Below, piece by piece: positions 1 through 8,659 of a stretch of DNA of 64,000 bases. The notes beneath the pieces are model-generated. The model was not told the DNA's origin. It was given only the letters and a program-made list of their open reading frames with translations, and ran no database searches. The position numbers were made by a program, and so were the translations under genes. The stretch comes from Tropicimonas sp. IMCC34043 (lineage in GTDB: Bacteria > Pseudomonadota > Alphaproteobacteria > Rhodobacterales > Rhodobacteraceae). Location of the stretch: contig NZ_QMEK01000001.1 in the NCBI RefSeq assembly GCF_003390845.1, forward strand, positions 1,364,001 through 1,428,000. Reading direction: 5' to 3'. The stretch's first letter is position 1. The number at the start of each line of letters is the position of its first letter.

Positions 1-96
1 CACGACGGCCGCGCCCTTTTCCAGTTCGCGCGCCAGCAGCCAGCCGTCGAACCCCTCCGGCGCGCCGCCGGCGATGATATGTGCGCCCTTGCTCAT
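1..96 (-). CDS. mfd: Transcription-repair coupling factor Mfd, first 32 codons only
   Basis: Only the N-terminus lies in the window; the gene runs off the left edge on the minus strand. It reads MSKGAHIIAGGAPEGFDGWL and continues to the edge. The GGAPEGFD stretch is typical of the start of alphaproteobacterial Mfd, the ATPase that removes RNA polymerase stalled at DNA lesions and recruits UvrA. The ATG at 96 begins the similarity. With 32 residues the call rests on the N-terminal signature alone; none of the UvrB-like, RNA polymerase-binding or helicase domains is visible. Confidence 0.62.
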   Translation of the reverse strand, partial: MSKGAHIIAGGAPEGFDGWLLARELEKGAAVV

Positions 97-175
97 GACC
101 GATGTCACCTAGGCCAGCCGCGGCCGGTGTCAACCGCGAACCGTCCCGCCGACCCGGCCGTGTGGTGCCGGGCCG

Positions 176-1198
176 TCAATGCCGCCGCGACCGGCTCAGC
201 AGAATTGGCACCAGAATCACGAGGATCACGATCCGGGCAAAGTGGTGCGTCGCGACGTATGCCGGATCGTAGCCGAGCGCGAGGCCGATGGCCGCCATCG
301 CCTCGACCCCTCCCGGCGCATAGGCGATCCAGACCTGCCCCAATGGCAACCCGGTCAGGAACGCCGTCAGGCAGGCAAAGGCAATCGACATCGCAAGGGT
401 CGTGCCAATCAGCACAGCCCCAGCGCGCCCCATGGCCAGCAGCTGCCGCCCCGAGATCGACGTCAGCCGCGTGCCAAGCACGGTTCCGGTGACCACGAAG
501 CTTGCAAAGATGGCCCAGCTCGGCGCGGGGCCATTGGCCAGTCCGGCAACGTGGGCGCTGGCGCTGAGGATCATGCCGATCAGCAGCGACGCGGCCGGGA
601 TTCTCCACCGCGCCGCGGGGATGCTAAGGCCGAGCGTCAGCAGCAGAATCACGGTCAGCGCGAGAGGTTCCATCGCCGCCGAACGGACAAGCCCGACCGA
701 CGGTGCGTCCATTACCGTCGCCAGCGGCGGCACGACGGCCACAAGCACCAGAAGGCGAATGACCTGAAGGATGGTAATGGCCGTGACATCGCCGTGACCG
801 TCAAGCGCAATGGCGATGGCGTTCGACATGGTGCCGGGCGCGCTGGCCAGCAGCGCGGTTTCGGCATCCAGACCGAACCAGTTGCGAAGGATCGCCGCCC
901 CCGCCAGCAAGGTCGTCAGCAGCGACACCGCCAGCAGCAGCAGACTGATGGACCAGGAGCCGAGTTGGCTCAGCGCATCGGCCTGAACGCCGGCGCCGAG
1001 CGAGATGCCGATCATGCCAAAGGCCACGTCGCGCAGCCGACCCGGAACCGCCATGGCAAGACCCGCGGTTGCAGCAATGGCGACCGCGATGCTCGACCCG
1101 ATCAGCGCGGCGGCCGGCAGACCCAGCAGGGTGGCGCAGACGGCGCCGGCCAGACCGATGGCACCGGCCAGAATGCCTTTGCGAACAGCGTCGTTCAT
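176..1198 (-). CDS. AbrB family membrane protein (putative transporter)
   Basis: A 340-residue, very hydrophobic protein with about ten membrane segments in two similar halves. Each half carries a glycine-rich segment (GMIGISLGAGVQ in the first, SFVVTGTVLGTRL in the second) and a polar loop: ASAPGTMSNAIAIA in the first and AYAPGGVEAMAAIG in the second. These paired APG loops are the hallmark of the AbrB duplication family, inner-membrane proteins once called ammonia monooxygenase-like whose substrates are mostly unknown. The ATG at 1198 starts directly before the first membrane helix, with only a weak purine stretch upstream. It is separated from the tct genes by 220 bp. A paralogue lies at 37138-38226. 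Confidence 0.85.
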   Translation of the reverse strand: MNDAVRKGILAGAIGLAGAVCATLLGLPAAALIGSSIAVAIAATAGLAMAVPGRLRDVAFGMIGISLGAGVQADALSQLGSWSISLLLLAVSLLTTLLAGAAILRNWFGLDAETALLASAPGTMSNAIAIALDGHGDVTAITILQVIRLLVLVAVVPPLATVMDAPSVGLVRSAAMEPLALTVILLLTLGLSIPAARWRIPAASLLIGMILSASAHVAGLANGPAPSWAIFASFVVTGTVLGTRLTSISGRQLLAMGRAGAVLIGTTLAMSIAFACLTAFLTGLPLGQVWIAYAPGGVEAMAAIGLALGYDPAYVATHHFARIVILVILVPILLSRSRRH

Positions 1199-1418
1199 CG
1201 TGTCGTTGTCTTCAGCAAGTCTGGCGACCTAGTCCTGTGCGCATTTCGGTTTGCCCGACTGTGGGGTCTTTCCAGACTCTTGCGGGGCGTGGCGAGGCGC
1301 AGGCAGTCAAAGCGCCGGGGCATGACCTTGCCCTCACTCTACGACCGGCACACCCGCACGCGCCGGCCTGACGACCCGTGGTCCCGGCCCGCCAGCGGCA
1401 GGCCGGTTCCCTGTTGCC

Positions 1419-2930
1419 TCAATCGTCGCTGTCGGGCAGCGTCCGCGCGCGTCGGCCGAGCCAGATCGGCAGCACGACGACGACCAGCGCGAGACCGTAG
1501 AGCATGACGCTTTTCCAGTTCTCGATCAGGATGCCCCAGTCGCCGCCCGAGATCGACAGCGCCCGGCGCAGGTTGTCTTCGAACAACCCGCCCAGAACGA
1601 AACCGAGGATCACCGGGGCGAGCGAGAAGTCGAGCTTGCGCAGGAACCAGCCAAAGATGCCGAGCCATGTGATCATGAACAGATCGAACGGGTTGCCGAC
1701 GATGGAATAGATGCCGACGAAGGCCAGGATCGCGATCAGCGGCGTCAGGTAGTGCTGCGGAATGGTCAGCATCCGCGCGAACAGACCGACGAGCGGCAGG
1801 TTGATGATGAGAAGCGCGATATTGCCGACGTACATCGAGGCGATAAGGCCCCACGCAATCTCGGGCCGCTGCGCGAACATCAGCGGACCGGGCTGAATGT
1901 TGAACATCAACAGCGCCCCAAGCAGGATCGCTGTCGTTCCCGATCCCGGGATCCCCAGTGTCAGCATCGGCACCATGGCACCGCCGGCCGAGGCATTGTT
2001 GGCAGCCTCGGGCGCCGCAAGTCCGCGGATGTCGCCGGTGCCAAAATTCTTGCCGCCTTCGCCGGCGATCCGCTTTTCGGTGCCATAGGCGACAGCGGAC
2101 GCCACCGACGCCCCGGTGCCCGGCAGCACGCCGATGAAAAAGCCGATCAGCGAGCAGCGCAGGATCGTCCACTTGGTCGCCATCAGGTCGGACCAGCGCA
2201 CGAAGCTGTTGTCGACCGGAAGCGTCTTGAGCCGGCCCGTCACCTGCTGTTCGACCAGATGCAGCAGTTCCGCCATGCCAAAGAGGCCGACGACCACGAT
2301 CAGGAAATCGATGCCGGCGAGGATATCGGGGATCCCGAAGGTAAATCGGGCGACACCCGTATTGCTGTCGATGCCGACGGTCGCCAGCATCAGGCCGATC
2401 AGGGCGCCGAGCAGCGTCTTGACCGTGCTCTTGCCGACCAGCGAGGCCAGCGAGGCAAAGGCGAAGACCATCAGCGCCACATAGTTCGCCGGCGAGAAGG
2501 TGACCGCGAATTTCGCCAGCAGCGGGCCGAACAAGGTCATCAGGATGACCGCGATGGTGCCGCCGACGAAACTGGCGACAGCGGACAGGGACAGGGCCCG
2601 CCCCGCCTCGCCCTTCAGCGCCATCGGGTGACCGTCGAGCGTTGTCATCACGGCACCGGAATCGCCTGGGACGTTCAGCAGGATCGACGAGATCCGCCCG
2701 CCGTATTCCGCGCCATAATAGATCCCGGCCAGCAGGATCAGCGCGCTTTCGGGCGGAAAGCCAAGGCCATAGGCAATGGGCAGCAGGATCGCGACGCCGT
2801 TGATCGGCCCAAGGCCGGGCAGCGCCCCGATCAGGGTGCCGGCAAAACAGCCCAGCAGCACCAGCATCAGGTTGAACGGCATCAGCGCGACGCCAAAGCC
2901 TGTCGTCAGGCCGGAAAGGACCTCTCCCAT
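1419..2930 (-). CDS. tctA: Tripartite tricarboxylate transporter, large permease TctA
   Basis: The 503-residue large membrane subunit of a TTT-family, cation-driven secondary transporter, which takes a carboxylate from the periplasmic protein TctC into the cell. About 11-12 membrane segments are visible. Family signatures include [20 protein letters not shown] near residue 38, the [19 protein letters not shown] region near residue 75, and the repeat-like [20 protein letters not shown] and [16 protein letters not shown] in the second half. The length matches the family. The ATG overlaps the tctB stop by one base (TGATG), indicating translational coupling. Substrate cannot be read from the sequence; TTT systems carry citrate, tricarballylate, aromatic acids and others. 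Confidence 0.95.
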   Translation of the reverse strand: MGEVLSGLTTGFGVALMPFNLMLVLLGCFAGTLIGALPGLGPINGVAILLPIAYGLGFPPESALILLAGIYYGAEYGGRISSILLNVPGDSGAVMTTLDGHPMALKGEAGRALSLSAVASFVGGTIAVILMTLFGPLLAKFAVTFSPANYVALMVFAFASLASLVGKSTVKTLLGALIGLMLATVGIDSNTGVARFTFGIPDILAGIDFLIVVVGLFGMAELLHLVEQQVTGRLKTLPVDNSFVRWSDLMATKWTILRCSLIGFFIGVLPGTGASVASAVAYGTEKRIAGEGGKNFGTGDIRGLAAPEAANNASAGGAMVPMLTLGIPGSGTTAILLGALLMFNIQPGPLMFAQRPEIAWGLIASMYVGNIALLIINLPLVGLFARMLTIPQHYLTPLIAILAFVGIYSIVGNPFDLFMITWLGIFGWFLRKLDFSLAPVILGFVLGGLFEDNLRRALSISGGDWGILIENWKSVMLYGLALVVVVLPIWLGRRARTLPDSDD

Positions 2931-3403
2931 CAGGTTGCTCCTTCGCCGGATGTCGGACGTTGGGTGAAGACCTCGATCAGGTCCCCGCTGGGCAGGTTCA
3001 GATCCAGCAGGCTCACGCAAAGCAGATAGCCGAAGACCCCGGCGCAGACGCCAAAAATGGCCGACCGCCTCCAGGTGGCCCCCAGCATCCGCGCCACAAT
3101 CAGACCGAACAGAATGGTCGAAACGATGAACCCCAGCGGCTCGTATAGCTCGGCATAGGCGACCAGCAGCACGATCATCGCCGCAAGGCGGAACCATGTC
3201 TGACGTGCGACGCCGATGCTGTCGGTGTCAGGCTTCCACAGGATGACCAGGATGCACAGTGTGGCCACGACAGACAGGATCCGCGGCCAGCTTTCCGGCC
3301 CGAGGGGGTCGTATTGAAACGGGGCCTTGATGATGGTGAACGCAATGAAACCATAGATCAGCGTCACGATCAGAAGGACCCCGGCGAAAATCCGGTCGGC
3401 CAT
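2930..3403 (-). CDS. tctB: Tripartite tricarboxylate transporter, small permease TctB
   Basis: The small membrane subunit of the TTT carrier, 157 residues, with four predicted membrane helices: MADRIFAGVLLIVTLIYGFIA at the N-terminus, then SWPRILSVVATLCILVILW, LAAMIVLLVAYAELYEPLGFIVSTILF and IFGVCAGVFGYLLCVSLL. The PLGFxxST motif in the third segment is characteristic of TctB. I chose the ATG at 3403 because AAAGG lies seven bases upstream; an in-frame GTG two codons earlier (3409) is possible. The gene lies between tctC and tctA and couples to tctA through a one-base overlap. Confidence 0.93.
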   Translation of the reverse strand: MADRIFAGVLLIVTLIYGFIAFTIIKAPFQYDPLGPESWPRILSVVATLCILVILWKPDTDSIGVARQTWFRLAAMIVLLVAYAELYEPLGFIVSTILFGLIVARMLGATWRRSAIFGVCAGVFGYLLCVSLLDLNLPSGDLIEVFTQRPTSGEGAT

Positions 3404-3474
3404 GGGCACACCTTTGGAAAATGGGGGCAGAAATCGGCCCGGCGGACGGTGTCGCCGGGCCTTCGGTCACGACA

Positions 3475-4446
3475 TTACTGGATCAGGCCCGCTTCGGACG
3501 CGATCGTCCGCAGGGCGTCCATGCGTGTCTTGATGGAGGCCTGAAGCTCCTCCCCCGCAAGGTTCAGCGGCAGCAGACCCTTGTCGTTCTGGATCTTGGC
3601 CCATTCCTCGGTGCCATAGGCGGTTTTGAAGGCGTCGACCCAGGAGTTGTAATCCGCGTCAGACACGTCCTTGCCCATGTAGAACCCGCGCAGGATCGTC
3701 CATTCGACGTCGAAGCCCTGTTCCTTTGCGGTGGGAATATCGGCGAACGGCACATCCAGACGCTCGGGGGCCAAAACCGCGAGAACGCGCATGGTGCCTG
3801 CTTCCAGATGCGGAACCATTTCGCCGACGTCGCCCATGTAGACGGCAATCGAACCGCCCAGCAGGCCGGCAATCGCATCGCCACCGCCGTCGAACGCGAC
3901 GTATCGCATGGCCATCGGCGATGCACCGGTCTCGCGGATCAGCAATGCCGCCTTCATCCAGTCCTGCGACCCGACCGAGCCGCCGGCGCCGATCACCGTT
4001 CCGGCAGGGTCCGCACCAAGATCGGCCATAAGCTGGTCGAGCGAGGTGTATTTGCTGTCGTCCCGCACCACGACGGCGCCAAAGTCCGCACCGGCAGTGG
4101 CGACGAACCGCACGTCATCCTCGGTGAAGGCGCCATATTTGCCGGTGGCGATGTTCAGAAGCGATCCGGTCGAAAACGCCACGATGGCGTTCGGATCGTC
4201 CCTGCGGGTCGTGTTGAAGAGGTTGTAGGCCACAGCGCCGATGCCGCCGGGCATGAACGTGACCTGCATCGGTCCCCCGAAATGGTCGGCCAGACCGGCC
4301 TGGGCGACACGGCAGGTGACGTCAAAACCGCCACCGGGCTTTGCCGGCGCGATGCATTCGGGTTTGGTGACGTCGGCAAATACGACGGTGGGCAGGGTCA
4401 GGCTGGCGGCTACCAGCAGGCCGCCGCAGAAGCGGATCATCGTCAT
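3475..4446 (-). CDS. tctC: Tripartite tricarboxylate transporter, periplasmic binding protein TctC
   Basis: A 323-residue periplasmic receptor that binds the carboxylate and delivers it to TctA-TctB. It has a signal peptide (about residues 1-21, MTMIRFCGGLLVAASLTLPT, cleaved near VFA-DVT) and a mature N-terminus with KPGGGFDVTCR, the PGGGxD carboxylate-binding loop of the TctC/Bug family. The GAGGSVGSQDW region near residue 142 fits the second ligand loop. The ATG at 4446 is supported by GGAGG seven bases upstream. It is first in the tctCBA operon and divergent from the two-component genes, so uptake is probably regulated by them. Confidence 0.93.
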   Translation of the reverse strand: MTMIRFCGGLLVAASLTLPTVVFADVTKPECIAPAKPGGGFDVTCRVAQAGLADHFGGPMQVTFMPGGIGAVAYNLFNTTRRDDPNAIVAFSTGSLLNIATGKYGAFTEDDVRFVATAGADFGAVVVRDDSKYTSLDQLMADLGADPAGTVIGAGGSVGSQDWMKAALLIRETGASPMAMRYVAFDGGGDAIAGLLGGSIAVYMGDVGEMVPHLEAGTMRVLAVLAPERLDVPFADIPTAKEQGFDVEWTILRGFYMGKDVSDADYNSWVDAFKTAYGTEEWAKIQNDKGLLPLNLAGEELQASIKTRMDALRTIASEAGLIQ

Positions 4447-4515
4447 AGGGTCTCCTCCCATTGAGACTTTTGTTTTCGGTCGGGCAAGGCCCTGCACCAA
4501 CGTTAACAATGATGC

Positions 4516-4581
4516 CTGTCGCGACGCTGTTGCATGGCTGTTGCGGACCTGACCTGAACCTGACCGGACCCTGACCTGCCC
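4516..4581. promoter_or_regulatory. Six tandem 11-bp repeats, candidate response-regulator operator
   Basis: Units beginning CTG start at 4516, 4527, 4538, 4549, 4560 and 4571, exactly 11 bp apart. The last three share CTGACC and the second and third share CTGTTGC. Direct repeats spaced by one helical turn are the usual binding pattern of OmpR/PhoB-type regulators. The array lies between divergent tctC (ATG at 4446) and the response regulator gene (ATG at 4638), so it could serve both promoters. Binding is inferred from spacing and position. Confidence 0.6.
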
Positions 4582-4637
4582 TTCCCGCCACGGGCATGTG
4601 GCTATACCGGCGCCACGCGGGTCTGTAGACTGGCCGC

Positions 4638-5309
4638 ATGCGCATGCTTCTGGTGGAAGATAACGACGACCTGGCCGAGACGATCATCGATCGCCTTCGG
4701 TCCGAAGGTCATTCCATCGACCGCGAATCCGATGGCGACGAGGCGAACGCGCTGCTGCGCCACGCGCGGTTCGACATCATCCTGCTCGATGTGAACCTGC
4801 CGGGCCGCAGTGGCTATGAGACGTTGCGGTCGATGCGCGCGCGCGGCGACCAGACCCCGGTGCTGATCCTGACCGCGCGCAGCCAGATCGACGACCGGGT
4901 GATCGGGCTGGATGCAGGCGCCGATGACTACATGGTCAAGCCGGTCGATTTTCGCGAATTGTCGGCGCGCTGCCGCGTGCTGGCACGGCGGCGGGCGGGC
5001 AACGCCAGCAACGTGTTTTCCGCCGGCGATCTGACATTCGACCGGGCGGCCAAGCGGGCAACGGTGCGCGGACAGGATGCCGAACTGCGCGCCCGCGAGA
5101 TCCAGTTGCTGGAAATCCTGATCGACAACCTCGGCCGGATGCTGACCAAGGAAGAGGTCGCCGACAAGCTCTACAGCTTCGACGAGGCCCCCAGCCTGAA
5201 TGCCGTGGAACAGCTGGTCGCACGCCTGCGCAAGAAGCTCGATGGCACGCCGCTGGTCGTCAAGACCGCCCGAGGATTGGGGTACATGGCCTATGTGGCC
5301 GAGGATTGA
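4638..5309 (+). CDS. tctD: OmpR-family response regulator of the tricarboxylate uptake locus (TctD-like)
   Basis: A 223-residue response regulator. Residues 1-115 form the receiver: acidic pocket ED at 7-8, phospho-acceptor Asp51 in ILLDVNLPG, Thr79 and Lys101 in MVKPVDF. Residues 125-220 form a winged-helix DNA-binding domain (FDRAAKRATV, LRAREIQLLEIL, VEQLVARLRKKL, VVKTARGLGYM). It should bind tandem repeats upstream of tctC after phosphorylation by the adjoining kinase. The start is the first ATG (two ATGs lie close, codons 1 and 3). The 3' end overlaps the kinase start by 17 bp. Confidence 0.9.
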   Translation: MRMLLVEDNDDLAETIIDRLRSEGHSIDRESDGDEANALLRHARFDIILLDVNLPGRSGYETLRSMRARGDQTPVLILTARSQIDDRVIGLDAGADDYMVKPVDFRELSARCRVLARRRAGNASNVFSAGDLTFDRAAKRATVRGQDAELRAREIQLLEILIDNLGRMLTKEEVADKLYSFDEAPSLNAVEQLVARLRKKLDGTPLVVKTARGLGYMAYVAED

Positions 5310-7731
5310 TCGCACCTTTTCACTGCAGAGACGTCTGCTGACGATGATGGCGCTGGGGTTCCTCGGCCTGCTGCTGATCATCTCGGCCCTGCTCTGGCGG
5401 TATTCGCGCGCAGCCTCGAACCACACCTACGACCTGCTTCTGGCAGGTGCGGCGCTGTCGGTACTGGAACGCGTGTCCTCCGGACCGAGCGGCATCACCG
5501 TCGATCTGCCCACATCCGCGATGGATATTCTGGCGCTCGCCCCCGATGATCGGGTCGTCTATCGCGTCTATTCCATGACCGGAGGCGAGATCACCGGAAC
5601 ACCGGCGTTGCCCGGACCGCGCGACGACAGCCCAAGTTCGCAGCCGGCGTTCTATGACGCGGAGTTTGGCGCGCCGTTCCGATTTGTGCAGCAGGGACGA
5701 CAACTGATCACGCCCGGCGGTCAGGAATGGGTGGTCGTCCAGATCGGCCAGACGCGGGCGGCCAGAACGGCGCAGCAATGGTCGCTGTTCCTGAACAGCA
5801 TGGCGGGGCTGGCGGCGGTTTCGCTGATCGGCCTCGGGTTTGTCTGGCTCGCGATCCGCACAGCGCTTGCCCCGCTGCGCGAGCTTGCCATGGACCTGCG
5901 CCGGCGCGATCCCGACGACCTGTCCCAGATCGAAGGCGACCCGCCGCGCGAGATCCGCAGCCTCTTTGATGCAATCAACGGCTTCATCGCGCGCCTGCAC
6001 AGCAACCGAAGACTGACCGAAACCTTCATCGCCGACGTCGCCCACCAGACCCGCACGTCGCTGTCGGCGTTGCAGGGACAACTGGGGCTGGCAGCGGATG
6101 CGACGAGCTTCGAGCAGATGAAACGACGTGTCATCAAGGCAGAAAGCCACGGCAAACGCACGGTGCGCCTGACCAACCAGTTGCTTGCCCATGCGATGGT
6201 CATCCACCGCTCGGAAACCGGCACCCTTCGGCCCGTCGCGTTGAAACCGCTGGTGACCGAGCTTCTGACCGACATGCATCGCGACCTCGACATGCGCGGC
6301 GTGACCGTGACGCTCGACGCAGATGCGCTGGCCCCGGGCGAGGATCTGGTGCGCGGCGACGCGGTGTCGATCCGCGAGGCATTGTCGAACCTGCTGGAAA
6401 ACGCCCGCCGCCACGGTCCGCCCGACAATACCATCGACATCATGCTGGAATCCTGCGGCCCCGACTGTCTGTCGCTGATTGTCGAGGACGCAGGGCCCGG
6501 CATCGCCCCCGCCGACCGCGGGCGCGCGACCGAACGGTTCACCTCGATTGCGCGCGACACCGCCGGATCGGGACTTGGGCTTTCCATCGTGCGCGCGGTC
6601 GCGGACAGCCACGATGCCCATCTGCTGCTCGGAACCTCCCGGCACGGCGGGCTGAGAGCGGAGATCAGGTTCCGCCGTCTCCTGACCGTGCAGACAGGAA
6701 GGGCCGTCCTTGCGGCAACCGCGACCTGCCTTGCGCTGTTGCTCTGCGCCCCCCCGGCACAGGCCGAGGCTCAGACGGTGCTCACGATTGCCAGCTCCAC
6801 CGACGCCCCGACCATGGTCCCGCTGATTGCGGGCTTCGAGGCGCTGCATCCGGGCGTCGAGGTTGCCTACCTCGAATACCAGACCGTCGATCTGTATCAG
6901 GACATTCTGAACGCCGCCCCGGACGACATGCCTGATCTGGTCATCAGCTCCGCGATGGACCTTCAGGTCGATCTGGTGAACCGCGGCCTCGCGCGCCGAC
7001 TTGCCATCCCCGAGGCGTTCAACCCGCCCGAATGGGCGGTCTGGCGGTCGGAGCTGTTCGGGTTCACGTTCGAGCCCGCGGCCATCATCTATAACCTCGA
7101 GGCGATCGAGGCCGGATCGCTGCCGCAGGAACACCGCGAACTGGCAAATTTCATCCGCGACAACGAGGATAGCCTTCAGGGCAAGATCGGCACCTACGAT
7201 CTGCGCCGGTCCGGCATCGGCTATCTCTATGCAACACAGGACGTTGTGCAGGGTCTTCAGGCGCAGCGCATGACCGAGGTGATGGGCCGCGCCCATGTCA
7301 GGACCTATTGTTGCACGTCCGAGATGATCGAGGCGACCGCGCGCGGCGATCTCGCCATCGCGATCAATACCATCGGATCCTATGCGCTCGGCGCCGCCGC
7401 GTCGGATCCCCGTATCGGCGTTCACTTCATGAGCGACTACAATCTTGTCATGGCGCGCACGGTGTTTGTCCCGCAGTCCAGCCAGCACCCTGACCTGGCC
7501 CAGCAGTTCGTCGCGTTCATGTTGTCGGACGGGCAGAAGATCATGGCGGACCAATCCGATCTGATCCCGATTCAGCCATTCGTGGCGCGTGACAACGTGG
7601 CGCCGTCGGGCCTTGCCGACCTTCCCGGCAGCTTCCTGCCGATCCGCCTTGGCCCCGGCCTGCTGACCTATCTCGACGCCCGCAAGAAGGCAGAATTCCT
7701 GTCGAACTGGGATGCCGCCGTCGAGGAATGA
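5293..7731 (+). CDS. Sensor histidine kinase fused to a periplasmic binding protein domain
   Basis: One uninterrupted 812-codon frame with two parts. Residues 1-465 resemble TctE: membrane helix about 16-37, periplasmic sensor, second helix about 165-190, H-box with His251 in FIADVAHQTRTSL, N-box with Asn370 in LSNLLENARRHG, then VEDAGPGIAP and GSGLGLSIVRAV. From codon 466 (a GTG at 6688) a hydrophobic stretch VLAATATCLALLLCAPPAQA, shaped like a signal peptide, leads into about 325 residues resembling an iron-type ABC binding protein (TIASSTDAPTMVPLIAGFEA to WDAAVEE). The topology is consistent: the kinase is cytoplasmic and the third helix puts the binding domain in the periplasm. No stop or strong ribosome site separates the parts. 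Alternatives are internal initiation at 6688 or cleavage after AQA. The ATG at 5293 is chosen for position, with no clear ribosome site. Confidence 0.8.
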   Translation: MWPRIDRTFSLQRRLLTMMALGFLGLLLIISALLWRYSRAASNHTYDLLLAGAALSVLERVSSGPSGITVDLPTSAMDILALAPDDRVVYRVYSMTGGEITGTPALPGPRDDSPSSQPAFYDAEFGAPFRFVQQGRQLITPGGQEWVVVQIGQTRAARTAQQWSLFLNSMAGLAAVSLIGLGFVWLAIRTALAPLRELAMDLRRRDPDDLSQIEGDPPREIRSLFDAINGFIARLHSNRRLTETFIADVAHQTRTSLSALQGQLGLAADATSFEQMKRRVIKAESHGKRTVRLTNQLLAHAMVIHRSETGTLRPVALKPLVTELLTDMHRDLDMRGVTVTLDADALAPGEDLVRGDAVSIREALSNLLENARRHGPPDNTIDIMLESCGPDCLSLIVEDAGPGIAPADRGRATERFTSIARDTAGSGLGLSIVRAVADSHDAHLLLGTSRHGGLRAEIRFRRLLTVQTGRAVLAATATCLALLLCAPPAQAEAQTVLTIASSTDAPTMVPLIAGFEALHPGVEVAYLEYQTVDLYQDILNAAPDDMPDLVISSAMDLQVDLVNRGLARRLAIPEAFNPPEWAVWRSELFGFTFEPAAIIYNLEAIEAGSLPQEHRELANFIRDNEDSLQGKIGTYDLRRSGIGYLYATQDVVQGLQAQRMTEVMGRAHVRTYCCTSEMIEATARGDLAIAINTIGSYALGAAASDPRIGVHFMSDYNLVMARTVFVPQSSQHPDLAQQFVAFMLSDGQKIMADQSDLIPIQPFVARDNVAPSGLADLPGSFLPIRLGPGLLTYLDARKKAEFLSNWDAAVEE

Positions 7732-7769
7732 CGGATCCGGGACATCTCGTCGTTCCATTCACGCAGGAC

Positions 7770-7826
7770 AGCGCCCGGCAGTGGTGACGGCAAGTTTCTC
7801 AGGCGCTGGCACCACTGCCGGGCGCT
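7770..7826. terminator. Long perfect inverted repeat, possible terminator
   Basis: Arms of 17 bp (7770-7786 and 7810-7826, core GCGCCCGGCAGTGGTG) match perfectly around a 23-base loop. It lies between the convergent kinase fusion gene and the membrane protein gene at 7887, where a bidirectional terminator is expected. There is no T-run on either side, so Rho-independent termination is uncertain; a palindromic repeat element is the alternative. Confidence 0.5.
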
Positions 7827-7886
7827 CTGGCGCGGGAAAGGACGCAAGTGACCCCGAGGCCGCCAGACCGTCGGATCTCTGTTCGG

Positions 7887-8402
7887 TCACATCGGGCTCG
7901 GCAGGTTCTGCAGCATGCCCCAGAACGCAGTGGCGAAGATCGCCGTCATGCCGATCACCTGATTGAGCAACCGCTGCCATGCCAGCATTTCATGCATCCC
8001 CTGCCCGTCGGCTGCCCGGATCCGCCGCGCCGTGCGCACCGACAACGCGAAGACGCAGCAAATCGGCAGCGCCAGCAGAAACACCGCCTGGGCCAGTTCG
8101 ATCCCATAGAGGAACCCGAGCAGCGCCAGCGTTGTCAGTGCAAAGCAGGCAAGCCCCAGTATCCAGGCCCCGCCGCTGTCGGCTGCCCGCAACAGCCGGA
8201 TCACCTGCACCCGCACCATGTCGACAAGCTCCGCCTCGGCCTCGGCGCCATCGCGACGGGCGCGCAGGATCATGCCGTAAGGCACACCGAGAACGTAATG
8301 GATGGCCAGCGACCAGGTTGCGACGACGACGATCCAGTACCAAAGGTTCGAGAACGACCGGGTGTCGATCATGTCGAAAGTCGTGTGGTACCAGTCCTGC
8401 AC
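7887..8402 (-). CDS. Conserved rhodobacterial membrane protein (annotated elsewhere as SufBCD component)
   Basis: A 171-residue protein with four membrane helices: NLWYWIVVVATWSLAIHYVLG, GGAWILGLACFALTTLALLG, IELAQAVFLLALPICCVFAL and a C-terminal helix ending FWGMLQNL. The start, with SFSNLWYWIVV and VLGVPYGMILRARR, matches a family found in Rhodobacterales and often labelled 'component of SufBCD complex'. I know of no biochemical support for that label, and no suf genes lie in the window. The start codon follows a divergent intergenic region shared with hemB. Function unknown. Confidence 0.75.
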   Translation of the reverse strand: MQDWYHTTFDMIDTRSFSNLWYWIVVVATWSLAIHYVLGVPYGMILRARRDGAEAEAELVDMVRVQVIRLLRAADSGGAWILGLACFALTTLALLGFLYGIELAQAVFLLALPICCVFALSVRTARRIRAADGQGMHEMLAWQRLLNQVIGMTAIFATAFWGMLQNLPSPM

Positions 8403-8605
8403 CTGCCCGCTCTCCTTCAGACCGTGCCCTCCCCCCTGCCGGCCAGTCAGGGTCCAGAGCCTGACCTACAAGCCCCGCCCATGTCACGCAAGTCCCGGTT
8501 TCCGCAGGCTTCCCCCGGGTGGCTTCCACTGCGTCCGACTGGCGCGCCTCAGGGCTGGCGCTTGTGGCTGCCGTGAAAAGGTGCAACCTGACCGCGACAG
8601 GCTCA

Positions 8606-8625
8606 GGCGCCGGGTGACCGGCGCC
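8606..8625 (+). promoter_or_regulatory. Hairpin in the hemB 5' leader
   Basis: GGCGCCGG and CCGGCGCC pair perfectly around a GTGA loop, 34 bases before the hemB ATG and upstream of its ribosome site AAGGAG. It could be an operator or a leader RNA structure. No T-run follows, so it is not an obvious attenuator. Confidence 0.35.
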
Positions 8626-8659
8626 GCACTTTTGCCGAGACCGAAAGGAGCGCCCCGCC

